From NCBI RefSeq assembly GCF_900101025.1, contig NZ_FMUH01000002.1, positions 310,001 to 374,000 on the forward strand: 64,000 nt of DNA. The letters are read 5' to 3'. The notes below the pieces were generated by a model. It had not been told where the DNA came from, did no database searches, and saw only the letters and a list, made by a program, of their open reading frames with translations. Every line of letters starts with the position of its first letter. Position 1 is the stretch's first letter. The stretch comes from Klenkia marina (lineage in GTDB: Bacteria; Actinomycetota; Actinomycetes; Mycobacteriales; Geodermatophilaceae). The translations under genes were made by a program, and so were the position numbers. Of the stretch, positions 41,591 to 49,010 are shown piece after piece.

Positions 41591-42211
41591 ATGGTCGACC
41601 CGCGCCGGTACCGCATCTCCGACGCCGACCGCGAGCGGGCGGCCCAGCGGCTGCACACCGCGATGGCCGAGGGTCGCATCACCTTCACCGAGCTCGACGA
41701 GCGGTTGGCGCAGGTCTACGCGGCCCTGTACGCCGAGGACCTCGAACCGCCGTTGGCCGACCTGCCGCCCGAGCACCCCGCGCCGTCCGGTCTGGCCGTT
41801 CCGCCGCCGTCCACGACCACCGCGTGGCAGCCCGCGCCGCCGGCCGGCCCCGCCCCCGTCGTGCTGAAGACGGGCATGGGCGACATCAAGCGCAACGGCG
41901 CCTGGCAGGTGCCACCCGTGCTGGAGGTGCAGAGCACCATGGGCAACGCCGTCCTGGACTTCACCCAGGCGCTGGTTCCCCAGCAGGTCATCGAGCTGCG
42001 GCTGAAGCTGGGCGCCGGCACGGCGAAGCTGATCCTCCCGGACGGCGCCACCGCTGACGTCGACGGCGTCTCGGCCGGCATGGGCAGCGTGAAGAACAAG
42101 GTGCCGGCCGGCCCGCAGCCCGGTCAGCTGCACGTGGTGGTGCGCGGCAAGGTGTCGATGGGCGACGTCGTCGTCCGGTACCCCTACGAGATCGGCCGCT
42201 TCCGGTTCTGA
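41591..42211 (+). CDS. DUF1707 / LiaF-like domain protein
   Basis: A 206-residue protein. Residues 1-55 are a DUF1707 (SHOCT-like) module: RYRISDADRERAAQRLHTAM, GRITFTELDERLAQVYAA. A Pro-rich linker follows, then a beta-rich LiaF/YvqF-like domain (KTGMGDIKRNGAWQ, STMGNAVLDFTQAL, VRGKVSMGDVVVRYP). Such proteins are thought to take part in cell-envelope stress sensing; there is no membrane segment here. It precedes a hydrolase gene by 20 nt on the same strand. Confidence 0.87.
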   Translation: MVDPRRYRISDADRERAAQRLHTAMAEGRITFTELDERLAQVYAALYAEDLEPPLADLPPEHPAPSGLAVPPPSTTTAWQPAPPAGPAPVVLKTGMGDIKRNGAWQVPPVLEVQSTMGNAVLDFTQALVPQQVIELRLKLGAGTAKLILPDGATADVDGVSAGMGSVKNKVPAGPQPGQLHVVVRGKVSMGDVVVRYPYEIGRFRF

Positions 42212-42231
42212 GGGCCGGGTAGGGGACGCCG

Positions 42232-43005
42232 GTGCTGAACCACGCCGACCCCTTCCCCGACCGGCCCGGCCCGGTCGTCGTCCTGCTGCCGGCCTTCCCG
42301 CTGGACCACCGGCTCTGGGACGACGTCGCAGCCCTCCTGCCCGCCCCGCTGCGGCCGGTCGCGGTCGACCTGCCCGGGCTCGGCTCCACGGCGGCGGGTG
42401 AGCCGTCGCTGCAGGTGGCCGTCGACGGGGTCGTCGAGCTGCTGGACCACCTGGGCGCCGCCCGGGCCGTGGTCGCGGGGCTGTCCACGGGCGGGTACGT
42501 CGCCGCGCTGCTGGCCGGCCACGCGCCGGACCGCGTCGCGGCGCTGGCCCTGTGCGACACGACCACCGAGGTCGGCCCGCCCGACGTCCCCGCCGACCGG
42601 CTGGCCGTGGCCGCCGACCTGGAGCAGCACGGCATCGAGGTGGTGCTCGACTCCGTGGCCGAGGGCCTGGGCCCGCACGCCGGCCCGGAGCTGGCCGGCC
42701 GGGTCGAGACGATGATCCGGTCGCAGGACCCCGACGACGTCGCGTGGGTGTGCCGCGCCCTGGCCGCCCGGCCCGACACGTCGCAGGCCGTGCGCGACTT
42801 CCCGGGCCCGGTGCTGCTGGTGTTCGGCGAGCACGACGCACCCACCCCGCCGGCGCAACGCCTGGCCGGGCTGCAGGAGCTCCGCCCGGACGCGGTCGCG
42901 CTGGTCGTGCCGGGGTCGGGCCACCTCACCGCGCTGGAGTCCCCGGCCGCGGTCGCGGAGGCCCTGACGACGCTCGCCTCCCAGGAGCAGGAGCAAGACG
43001 TCTGA
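42232..43005 (+). CDS. Alpha/beta hydrolase
   Basis: A 257-residue alpha/beta-fold hydrolase. The oxyanion region is LLPAFPLDHRLWDDV, the nucleophile elbow GLSTGGY contains the Ser, the acid is likely the Asp in VFGEHDAPTPP, and the His is in GSGHLTALESP. These form a complete triad. The sequence resembles 3-oxoadipate enol-lactonase/BioH-like esterases, but the substrate cannot be told. GTG at 42232 is used. The stop codon lies inside the first of two palindromes that precede pckG. Confidence 0.85.
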   Translation: MLNHADPFPDRPGPVVVLLPAFPLDHRLWDDVAALLPAPLRPVAVDLPGLGSTAAGEPSLQVAVDGVVELLDHLGAARAVVAGLSTGGYVAALLAGHAPDRVAALALCDTTTEVGPPDVPADRLAVAADLEQHGIEVVLDSVAEGLGPHAGPELAGRVETMIRSQDPDDVAWVCRALAARPDTSQAVRDFPGPVLLVFGEHDAPTPPAQRLAGLQELRPDAVALVVPGSGHLTALESPAAVAEALTTLASQEQEQDV

Positions 43006-43040
43006 TACGTCTTGCCCAGTGGTAGACGTCATGTACGTCT
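42993..43040. promoter_or_regulatory. Two tandem AGACGT-N5-ACGTCT operators before pckG
   Basis: First site: GCAAGACGT-CTGAT-ACGTCTTGC (42993-43015, 9-bp arms). Second site: AGACGT-CATGT-ACGTCT (43024-43040, 6-bp arms). Both share AGACGT-N5-ACGTCT and their starts are 28 bp apart. They lie just upstream of a candidate pckG promoter (TGTCCT 43045-43050, 17-nt spacer, TAGCCT 43068-43073). Confidence 0.65.
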
Positions 43041-43044
43041 CGGC

Positions 43045-43073
43045 TGTCCTGGACCGCGCGTCGGCGCTAGCCT
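43045..43073 (+). promoter_or_regulatory. Candidate pckG promoter
   Basis: TGTCCT and TAGCCT separated by 17 nt. It implies a leader of about 80 nt before the GTG at 43159. Confidence 0.35.
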
Positions 43074-43158
43074 CCATGGATCGCACCCGCCGGGCGGGCG
43101 CGAGCACCACCGCCGGTGCGAGCTCCGCAGCGGCGGGAACAGAGGATGGAGACGCCCT

Positions 43159-44973
43159 GTGACGTCCGTGGCCACCCCCGGTCTGGAGAACGCCCCCACC
43201 ACCCACTCGCGCCTGCTGGCCTGGGTGGCCGAGATGGTGGAGCTGACGACCCCGGACCGCGTGGTGTGGGTGGACGGCAGCGACTCCGAGTACGCCCGCC
43301 TCACCGACCAGCTGGTCGAGGCCGGCACGTTCACCCGGCTGGAGGCCAAGCCGCACTCGTTCCTGGCCCAGTCCGACCCCAGCGACGTCGCCCGGGTGGA
43401 GGACCGCACCTACATCTGCTCGGTCGACGAGGCCGACGCCGGTCCCACCAACAACTGGATGGAACCGGCCGAGATGAAGGCCGTCATGACCGAGCTGTAC
43501 CGCGGGTGCATGCGCGGTCGCACGATGTACGTCATCCCGTTCTGCATGGGGCCCATCGAGGCCGAGTCGCCCATGTTCGGCGTCGAGATCACCGACTCCG
43601 AGTACGTCGTCGTCTCCATGCGGGTCATGGCGCGCATCGGCACCCGGGCGCTGGAGGCCATGGGCACCGACCGGCCGTTCGTGCCGGCGATGCACTCCCT
43701 CGGCGCCCCGCTCGAGCCCGGCCAGGCCGACGTCCCGTGGCCCTGCAGCTCCACCAAGTACATCGTCCAGTTCCCCGAGGAGCGGATGATCTGGTCCTAC
43801 GGCTCGGGCTACGGCGGCAACGCCCTGCTGGGCAAGAAGTGCTACTCGCTGCGCATCGCCTCGGTCATGGCCCGCGACGAGGGCTGGCTCGCCGAGCACA
43901 TGCTGATCCTCAAGCTCACCAACCCCGAGGGGAAGGTGCACTACATCGCCGCGGCGTTCCCGAGCGCCTGCGGCAAGACCAACCTGGCGATGCTCGAGCC
44001 CACCATCCCGGGCTGGAAGGTCGAGACCCTCGGCGACGACATCGCGTGGATGCGGTTCGGCGAGGACGGCCGGCTCTACGCCCTGAACCCCGAGTTCGGC
44101 CTGTTCGGCGTGGCGCCGGGCACCGGCTGGGACACCAACCCCAACGCGATGCGCGCCATCGACCAGGGCAACTCGGTGTTCACCAACGTCGCGCTCACCG
44201 ACGACGGCGACGTCTGGTGGGAGGGCATGACCGACGAGCCGCCGGCACACCTGACCGACTGGAAGGGCCGCGACTGGACGCCGGACTCCGACGAGCCCAG
44301 CAGCCACCCGAACAGCCGGTTCTGCACGCCGATCACCCAGTGCCCGATCCTCGCCCCCGAGTACGACGACCCGAAGGGCGTGCCCATCTCGGCGATCCTC
44401 TTCGGCGGTCGCCGCAAGACCACGATCCCGCTGGTCTCCCAGGCGCGGGACTGGAACCACGGCGTCTTCATGGGGGCCACGCTCTCCTCGGAGACCACCG
44501 CGGCCGCCACCGGCGCGGTCGGCGTCGTGCGCCGCGACCCGTTCGCGATGCTGCCGTTCATCGGCTACAACGCCGGTGACTACTTCAACCACTGGGTCGA
44601 GACCGGCAAGTCGGCCGACGCGAGCAAGCTGCCGTCGATCTTCTACGTCAACTGGTTCCGCCGGGACGACGAGGGCGGCTTCCTGTGGCCGGGCTTCGGC
44701 GAGAACTCCCGCGTGCTCAAGTGGGTCGTCGAGCGGCTCGAGGGCACCGCGTCGGCCGTCGAGACCCCGGTCGGCCACGTGCCGACCGTGGACTCCCTCG
44801 ACGTCGAGGGCCTGGGCATGACCCGCGAGCAGGTCGAGGCGGCGCTGGCGGTGGAGCCGGAGGAGTGGCGCGAGGAGATCCCGCAGATCACCGAGTGGTT
44901 CGAGAAGTTCGGCGACAAGCTCCCCACGACGATGTGGGACGAGCTGGAGATCCTCAAGAGCCGCCTGGCCTGA
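43159..44973 (+). CDS. pckG: GTP-dependent phosphoenolpyruvate carboxykinase
   Basis: A 604-residue PEPCK of the GTP type, the expected length. The nucleotide-binding signature [12 protein letters not shown] contains the hyper-reactive Cys271 and Lys273, and the Mn/substrate regions [29 protein letters not shown] and [12 protein letters not shown] are intact. It converts oxaloacetate to PEP for gluconeogenesis (or the reverse). GTG at 43159 with GAGGATGGAG upstream gives a family-like N-terminus. Two tandem palindromes and a candidate promoter precede it, so transcription is likely controlled by carbon source. A hairpin follows the stop. Confidence 0.96.
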   Translation: MTSVATPGLENAPTTHSRLLAWVAEMVELTTPDRVVWVDGSDSEYARLTDQLVEAGTFTRLEAKPHSFLAQSDPSDVARVEDRTYICSVDEADAGPTNNWMEPAEMKAVMTELYRGCMRGRTMYVIPFCMGPIEAESPMFGVEITDSEYVVVSMRVMARIGTRALEAMGTDRPFVPAMHSLGAPLEPGQADVPWPCSSTKYIVQFPEERMIWSYGSGYGGNALLGKKCYSLRIASVMARDEGWLAEHMLILKLTNPEGKVHYIAAAFPSACGKTNLAMLEPTIPGWKVETLGDDIAWMRFGEDGRLYALNPEFGLFGVAPGTGWDTNPNAMRAIDQGNSVFTNVALTDDGDVWWEGMTDEPPAHLTDWKGRDWTPDSDEPSSHPNSRFCTPITQCPILAPEYDDPKGVPISAILFGGRRKTTIPLVSQARDWNHGVFMGATLSSETTAAATGAVGVVRRDPFAMLPFIGYNAGDYFNHWVETGKSADASKLPSIFYVNWFRRDDEGGFLWPGFGENSRVLKWVVERLEGTASAVETPVGHVPTVDSLDVEGLGMTREQVEAALAVEPEEWREEIPQITEWFEKFGDKLPTTMWDELEILKSRLA

Positions 44974-44983
44974 GCGAGGCCAC

Positions 44984-45020
44984 CCTCGCCCCCGGTGCGC
45001 CGTGCGCGCCGGGGGCGAGG
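44984..45020. terminator. Terminator after pckG
   Basis: CCTCGCCCCCGG (44984-44995) pairs with CCGGGGGCGAGG (45009-45020); the GC-rich loop may add a short inner stem. Confidence 0.65.
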
Positions 45021-45055
45021 AGCCCGACCTGCATGCCGGTCGGGCTCCGCCCGGC

Positions 45056-45061
45056 TACCGT
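45056..45061 (+). promoter_or_regulatory. -10 element of membrane-protein gene
   Basis: TACCGT, 6 nt before the ATG at 45068; no ribosome site, leaderless pattern. Confidence 0.4.
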
Positions 45062-45067
45062 GACGGG

Positions 45068-45616
45068 ATGAGGCATGTCGCGGGGTTCGTCGTCGGGCTC
45101 GTCCTGGCTGCCGCCGCGTTGCTGACCGTGGGCAACGGTGCGCTGCGGCTGGGCGCCGCCGTCCTGCGCGGTGCGACCAGCACCGACGGCTTCGTCTGGC
45201 TGGCCGTCGGCGCCGGCGTCCTCGGTGTCGCCGCGGCGCTGCGTCGGCTCTCGCCGTTGGTGCCGCTGCTGGCCGGTGCCCCGTTCGTGGCCCTGGGCGT
45301 GCTCGTGCAGTTCGCCCCCGAGCAGCTGGCCCGGTTCGCCCCGCGCATCGGCGGCGAGGTCCTCGACGGACTGCGCGCCTTCGCCGGGGTGGGTGGCGCG
45401 CTGGTGGTCGGCGTGGTGCTGGTGCTGCTCGCCCTGGTGCCGCAGGGGCGGCGCCGTGCCCGGCTCGACCGCGGTGACGACGGCCGCGACGACGACGGCT
45501 TCACCGCGGTGCCCACCGCCGAGCCGGAGGCCTGGCGCTCGGGTGGCCCGAGCACCAACGCCTATCCTTCGGCCACCCCCTACGAGCGGCCCCCGCTGGA
45601 CCGGCCCTCGTCCTGA
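45068..45616 (+). CDS. Hypothetical membrane protein
   Basis: A 182-residue protein with four hydrophobic segments in residues 5-125 ([68 protein letters not shown]) and a hydrophilic C-terminal tail of about 55 residues, rich in Asp, Arg, Pro and Ser. The family is not recognised. The tail is probably cytoplasmic and disordered. A TACCGT hexamer close to the ATG suggests leaderless expression. Confidence 0.68.
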   Translation: MRHVAGFVVGLVLAAAALLTVGNGALRLGAAVLRGATSTDGFVWLAVGAGVLGVAAALRRLSPLVPLLAGAPFVALGVLVQFAPEQLARFAPRIGGEVLDGLRAFAGVGGALVVGVVLVLLALVPQGRRRARLDRGDDGRDDDGFTAVPTAEPEAWRSGGPSTNAYPSATPYERPPLDRPSS

Positions 45617-45688
45617 CCACCGGGCCGGCGCCACCTGCGCCGCCGTCCCGCACGTCCCCCGGACCCTGCCGTCGGAGGCCTCCCGCTC

Positions 45689-46903
45689 GTGCCCAACCCC
45701 TACCTGCAGGTGCTGCGCACGCCGCACGCGCTGCCGATGGTGGCCTCGGCGTTCATCGGGCGGCTCCCGCTGTCGATGATCGGGCTGGGCAGCGTGCTGC
45801 TCGTGCAGGACTACACCGGCTCCTACGCCCTCGGCGGCGGGGTCGCCGCGGCCGGCGCGATCGCCACCGCGATCAGCGGGCCGGTCCTGGGCCGGCTGGC
45901 CGACACCCTGGGCCAGCGCCGGGTGCTGCTGCCGTTGCTGGTGGTCTTCGTGCTGGCCGGCTTCGGCTTCCTGTTCTCGGTGCGCGAGGGCTGGCCGCTG
46001 TGGATCGTGTTCGCCACCGGTGCGCTGGCCGGGGCGTGCATCCCGCCGGTGGGCTCGATGATCCGGGTGCGCTGGACCCACCTGCTGCGCGGTACCCCGC
46101 GGCTGCCGACCGCGCTGGCGATGGAGTCGGTGGTCGACGAGTTCGTCTTCATCGTCGGGCCGGTGCTGGTCACGTTCCTGTCCACCACCGGGCACACCAC
46201 CTCCGGTGTGGTCACCGCGTTCAGCCTCGCCGTGGTCGGCAGTCTGGCCTTCGCCGCCCAGGGGCGCACCGAGCCGCCCGCGCACGGCCACGAGAGCCGG
46301 CAGGGGCCCTCGGCCATGCGCACGGCGGGGCTGCGGGTGCTCTTCGTCGTCGGCCTGGCCGTGGGCACGATCCTGGGCACGCTGGAGATCGCCCTGGTCG
46401 CCTTCGCCGACGAGGTCGGCGCGAAGTCCTACTCGGGCGTGCTCATCGCCGCGCTGGCGATCGGCTCGATGGTCTCGGGCATCGGCTGGGGCACGGTGCA
46501 CTTCCGGTCGCCGGTGCGCCGTCGGCTGCTCGTCGTCCTGCCCGTGTTCGTGCTGTTCAGCCTGCCGCTGGTGCTGGTCACCGATCTCTGGGTGATGATC
46601 CCGTTCGTCGTGCTGGCCGGTCTGGCCGTGTCCCCCTCGCTCATCAGCGCCTTCACCCTCACCGAGGTGCTGGTGCCGCGGGCGGTGGTGACCGAGGCGT
46701 TCACCTGGATCGGCACCGCGCTGGCCATCGGGGTCGCGGTCGGGGCCTCGGTCGCGGGCAAGGTCGTCGACGTCGCCGGGGCCAACCAGGCCTTCCTGGT
46801 CGCCACGGTCGGCGCCGCGGCCGCCGGGGTGGTCGTGGCGGTGTTCCAGCGCCTGCTGGTGGTCCCCGCCGAGCACGCCGGGGACCCCGCGCTCGCCCGC
46901 TGA
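45689..46903 (+). CDS. MFS transporter
   Basis: A 404-residue transporter with about twelve hydrophobic segments. The loop GRLADTLGQRRVL between helices 2 and 3 is the MFS signature, repeated less clearly in the second half after a short central loop (RTEPPAHGHESRQGPSAM). It resembles drug- or sugar-efflux MFS proteins of actinobacteria. The substrate is unknown. GTG at 45689 follows CGGAGG. It is followed by the cysteine-dioxygenase region on the same strand, but a 246-nt gap with its own leader suggests separate regulation. Confidence 0.86.
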   Translation: MPNPYLQVLRTPHALPMVASAFIGRLPLSMIGLGSVLLVQDYTGSYALGGGVAAAGAIATAISGPVLGRLADTLGQRRVLLPLLVVFVLAGFGFLFSVREGWPLWIVFATGALAGACIPPVGSMIRVRWTHLLRGTPRLPTALAMESVVDEFVFIVGPVLVTFLSTTGHTTSGVVTAFSLAVVGSLAFAAQGRTEPPAHGHESRQGPSAMRTAGLRVLFVVGLAVGTILGTLEIALVAFADEVGAKSYSGVLIAALAIGSMVSGIGWGTVHFRSPVRRRLLVVLPVFVLFSLPLVLVTDLWVMIPFVVLAGLAVSPSLISAFTLTEVLVPRAVVTEAFTWIGTALAIGVAVGASVAGKVVDVAGANQAFLVATVGAAAAGVVVAVFQRLLVVPAEHAGDPALAR

Positions 46904-46924
46904 CGGCGATCCGCACGGAGAAGT

Positions 46925-46939
46925 GCACCGAATCGGTGC
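46925..46939. promoter_or_regulatory. Palindrome upstream of cysteine-dioxygenase leader
   Basis: GCACCGA-A-TCGGTGC, 7-bp arms around one base, 22 nt after the MFS stop and 44 nt before the leader peptide. Followed by GGTTTCTTG, it could be a weak terminator for the MFS gene or a regulator-binding site for the next unit. Confidence 0.4.
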
Positions 46940-46982
46940 GGTTTCTTGCGCTGTGCTGCCGTCGTGTGGTTGCCTCTCCGGC

Positions 46983-47063
46983 GTGACGTACTCGCTCGCG
47001 CTCCACCGGAGGTCCGCCGTGGACCTGCTGCGTGTCGCCAGCGCGCTGTGTCCGGGCTGCTGA
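46983..47063 (+). CDS. Cysteine-ended leader peptide before cysteine dioxygenase
   Basis: A 26-codon reading frame starting GTG at 46983 and encoding VTYSLALHRRSAVDLLRVAS then ALCPGC and a stop. The pattern RR-x2-VDLxRVxSALC at the end is that of the actinobacterial putative leader peptides found upstream of sulfur-metabolism genes. Two Cys codons sit in the last four sense codons, right before the stop, as expected for translation-dependent sensing of cysteinyl-tRNA. An internal GTG at 47019 with CCGGAGG upstream could give a 14-residue version. It ends 86 nt before the dioxygenase start. Confidence 0.7.
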   Translation: MTYSLALHRRSAVDLLRVASALCPGC

Positions 47064-47149
47064 CCTCTCCCCAGCGCCCGCACCCGTCACCCGCCGCGAG
47101 GACCCGGACGACCCCGGTCCCGCCGCGCCCGCACTCCCGGAGATCCCGC

Positions 47150-47710
47150 ATGACCACCGTGCTGCCCCCTGCCACCCCGAGCGCCGTCCCCGCCGCGGCG
47201 CCGAGCACCGCACCCGCCGGCGCCGCCGCGCTCGCCGTCGCCCTCGCCATCCGCACCGACCTGTGGGCCGACCGGGTCGAGTACCGCGAGGAGTCCCGCT
47301 GGACCTCGCTGCTCGACCCCGCCGACGTCGCGCACGCCATCGACCCCTCGCTGCACGCCGAGCTGCACGACGCCCAGATCTGGCTGCTGTCCTGGCTGCC
47401 CGGCCAGGGCACCCCGCTGCACGACCACGGCACCTCGGCCGGGGCGTTCGCCGTCGCCCGCGGCGGGCTCACCGAGCGGGTGGTCGCCCGGGGGGTGGAC
47501 GGCGCGCCGCGCCAGAGCACCGCCGACCTCGCGGCCGGGCGCGTGCGGTTCTTCGGTGCCCACTACGTGCACCAGGTGGTGAACACGCTGCACGAGCCCG
47601 CGGTCAGCGTGCACGTCTACGCCCCGCGGCTGACGCTGATGAACACCTACCGCATCGACGAGTCCGGGCTGGTCCGCGTCGGCACCGAGCGCGCCGGGGT
47701 GGACTGGTGA
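47150..47710 (+). CDS. Cysteine dioxygenase family protein
   Basis: A 186-residue cupin. After a Pro/Ala-rich N-terminus of about 27 residues comes the cysteine-dioxygenase domain; the iron ligands are H91 and H93 (PLHDHGTSAGAF) and H141 (GAHYVHQVVN). The enzyme oxidises cysteine thiol to the sulfinate with O2, the first step of cysteine catabolism; related thiol dioxygenases take 3-mercaptopropionate. ATG at 47150 has GGAG upstream. Its stop overlaps the rhodanese start by 4 nt, a pairing common in actinobacteria. The upstream leader peptide ending in Cys codons suggests cysteine-dependent expression. Confidence 0.92.
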   Translation: MTTVLPPATPSAVPAAAPSTAPAGAAALAVALAIRTDLWADRVEYREESRWTSLLDPADVAHAIDPSLHAELHDAQIWLLSWLPGQGTPLHDHGTSAGAFAVARGGLTERVVARGVDGAPRQSTADLAAGRVRFFGAHYVHQVVNTLHEPAVSVHVYAPRLTLMNTYRIDESGLVRVGTERAGVDW

Positions 47711-48162
47711 CCGCCGTCCTCGAGCCGGTCACCCGGCGCGCCCCCGCCCTCCGGCCCCCGGGCGCGGTCTCGGTCGACGAGCTGCTGGCCGACGCCCGCT
47801 CGCGCATCCAGCGGGTCACCCCGCAGCAGGCCGCGGCGCGCATCGCCGCCGGTGCGCTGCTGGTCGACATCCGCCCCGCCGCCCAGCGCAACCGCGAGGG
47901 CTGGGTCGCCGGGGCCACCGTCGTCGAGCGCAACGTGCTCGAGTGGCGGTTCGACCCGACCAGCGACGCCCGCCTGCCCGAGGCCACCGGCTACGACCTC
48001 GACGTCGTCGTGCTGTGCTCGGAGGGCTACACCTCCAGCCTGGCCGCCGACGCCCTGCGTTCGCTGGGCCTGCGCACCGCCACCGACGTCGTCGGCGGCT
48101 TCCACGCCTGGGTGGCGGCGGGCCTGCCGCACGTGCCCGGGTACGGCGCCCGCGCCGTCTGA
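47707..48162 (+). CDS. Rhodanese-like sulfurtransferase
   Basis: A 151-residue single rhodanese domain. The active-site loop is VVLCSEGYTSSLAA with the catalytic Cys, and GALLVDIRPAAQR, VVGGFHAW and PHVPGY complete the fold. Rhodaneses carry sulfur as a persulfide. It is coupled by a GTGA overlap to the cysteine dioxygenase gene, and so probably handles sulfur released in cysteine catabolism. The N-terminal 25 residues are Pro/Ala/Arg-rich and variable. A strong hairpin after the stop closes this two-gene unit. Confidence 0.92.
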   Translation: MTAVLEPVTRRAPALRPPGAVSVDELLADARSRIQRVTPQQAAARIAAGALLVDIRPAAQRNREGWVAGATVVERNVLEWRFDPTSDARLPEATGYDLDVVVLCSEGYTSSLAADALRSLGLRTATDVVGGFHAWVAAGLPHVPGYGARAV

Positions 48163-48166
48163 GACC

Positions 48167-48210
48167 CGCCCGGCCCGCGCACCCGACGGAGGGGTGCCGC
48201 GGGCCGGGCG
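48167..48210. terminator. Terminator after rhodanese gene
   Basis: CGCCCGGCCCGCG (48167-48179) pairs with CGCGGGCCGGGCG (48198-48210), and CACCC (48180-48184) with GGGTG (48192-48196) inside, with one bulged base. Confidence 0.75.
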
Positions 48211-48238
48211 TCGTCCACCGGCGCGCAGCCCCGCCTGG

Positions 48239-48244
48239 CAGGGT
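48239..48244 (+). promoter_or_regulatory. -10-like element of VLRF1 gene
   Basis: CAGGGT, 6 nt before the ATG at 48251, within the same CTGGCAGGGTG context as at 14544. Suggests leaderless transcription. Confidence 0.35.
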
Positions 48245-48250
48245 GGGGCG

Positions 48251-48904
48251 ATGACCCGATCGCGCGCGGCCGCCGGCGGTGGCCGGCTGGTGCTGGTGCC
48301 GCCCGAGCGGGTGGAGCGGTGGCTGGACAACGCCGCGGCCCGGCACGGCTCGTTCGCCGACGTCGCGGCCGACGCCGAGGGCGTCATGCTCACCTGCGCC
48401 GACGGCGACGTCCTGCGCCTGGTGCCGCCCTTCGGGTGGGACGGTCCCGGCCCGGCCGCGCTCACCCGGCTGGGGGTGGCTGCCCGCTCCCGGCACCGGG
48501 TGGCCGTGCTGCTGGTGCGCCGCGGGCGGTGGGCCGTCGGGGTGTTCGACGGCCCCGACCTGGTCGTCTCCAAGGTCGACAGCCGGCTCGTGCAGGGCCG
48601 CACCGCGGCGGGCGGGTGGTCGCAGCAACGGTTCGCCCGGCGGCGCGGCAACCAGACCGACGCGGTGGTCGACCACGCCGTGGAGACCGCGCTGCGGGTG
48701 CTCGGACTGCACGTCGCCACCTGCGCGGCGCTGGTGACCGGTGGCGACCGCGGCCTGGTCGACGACGTCCTCGGCGACCGGCGGCTGGCCGACCTCGCGG
48801 CCCTGCGCCGGCTGGACCCGGTGGAGGTGGGCGAACCCACCAAGGAGGTGCTGCTGGCCACCCCGGCCCAGTTCCGCGCCGTCCGGGTGCACCTGACCGG
48901 GTGA
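48251..48904 (+). CDS. Actinobacterial Vms1-like peptidyl-tRNA release factor (acVLRF1)
   Basis: A 217-residue protein matching the actinobacterial VLRF1 family, relatives of Vms1/ANKZF1 and eRF1. The key segment is TAAGGWSQQRFARRRGNQ at about residues 118-135, where the conserved Gln is thought to act like the GGQ Gln in freeing nascent chains from tRNA in ribosome quality control. Before it is FDGPDLVVSKVDSRLVQGR, and the C-terminal GDRGLVDDVLGDRRL also fits the family. It would act on stalled large subunits. ATG at 48251 is preceded by CAGGGT, the leaderless pattern. It is monocistronic. Confidence 0.85.
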   Translation: MTRSRAAAGGGRLVLVPPERVERWLDNAAARHGSFADVAADAEGVMLTCADGDVLRLVPPFGWDGPGPAALTRLGVAARSRHRVAVLLVRRGRWAVGVFDGPDLVVSKVDSRLVQGRTAAGGWSQQRFARRRGNQTDAVVDHAVETALRVLGLHVATCAALVTGGDRGLVDDVLGDRRLADLAALRRLDPVEVGEPTKEVLLATPAQFRAVRVHLTG

Positions 48905-48940
48905 CCGGGGCGCGGCAGTGATGAGCCGGGTCCACCGATG

Positions 48941-49008
48941 TCCGTCCTGGCTCACCGGCGTCGGTGAGCCAGGACGGACTTCGATCAGCTGAGCTGATCC
49001 ACGCCGGG
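48941..49008. repeat. Dispersed palindromic repeat, copy B
   Basis: Perfect 17-bp stem 48941-48957 with 48962-48978 (4-nt loop), nearly identical to the inner stem at 23374-23409. It is followed by a second palindrome GATCAGCT-G-AGCTGATC (48983-48999) and CACGCCGGG, again as in copy A. Like copy A it separates convergent genes. Confidence 0.75.
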
Positions 49009-49010
49009 CG

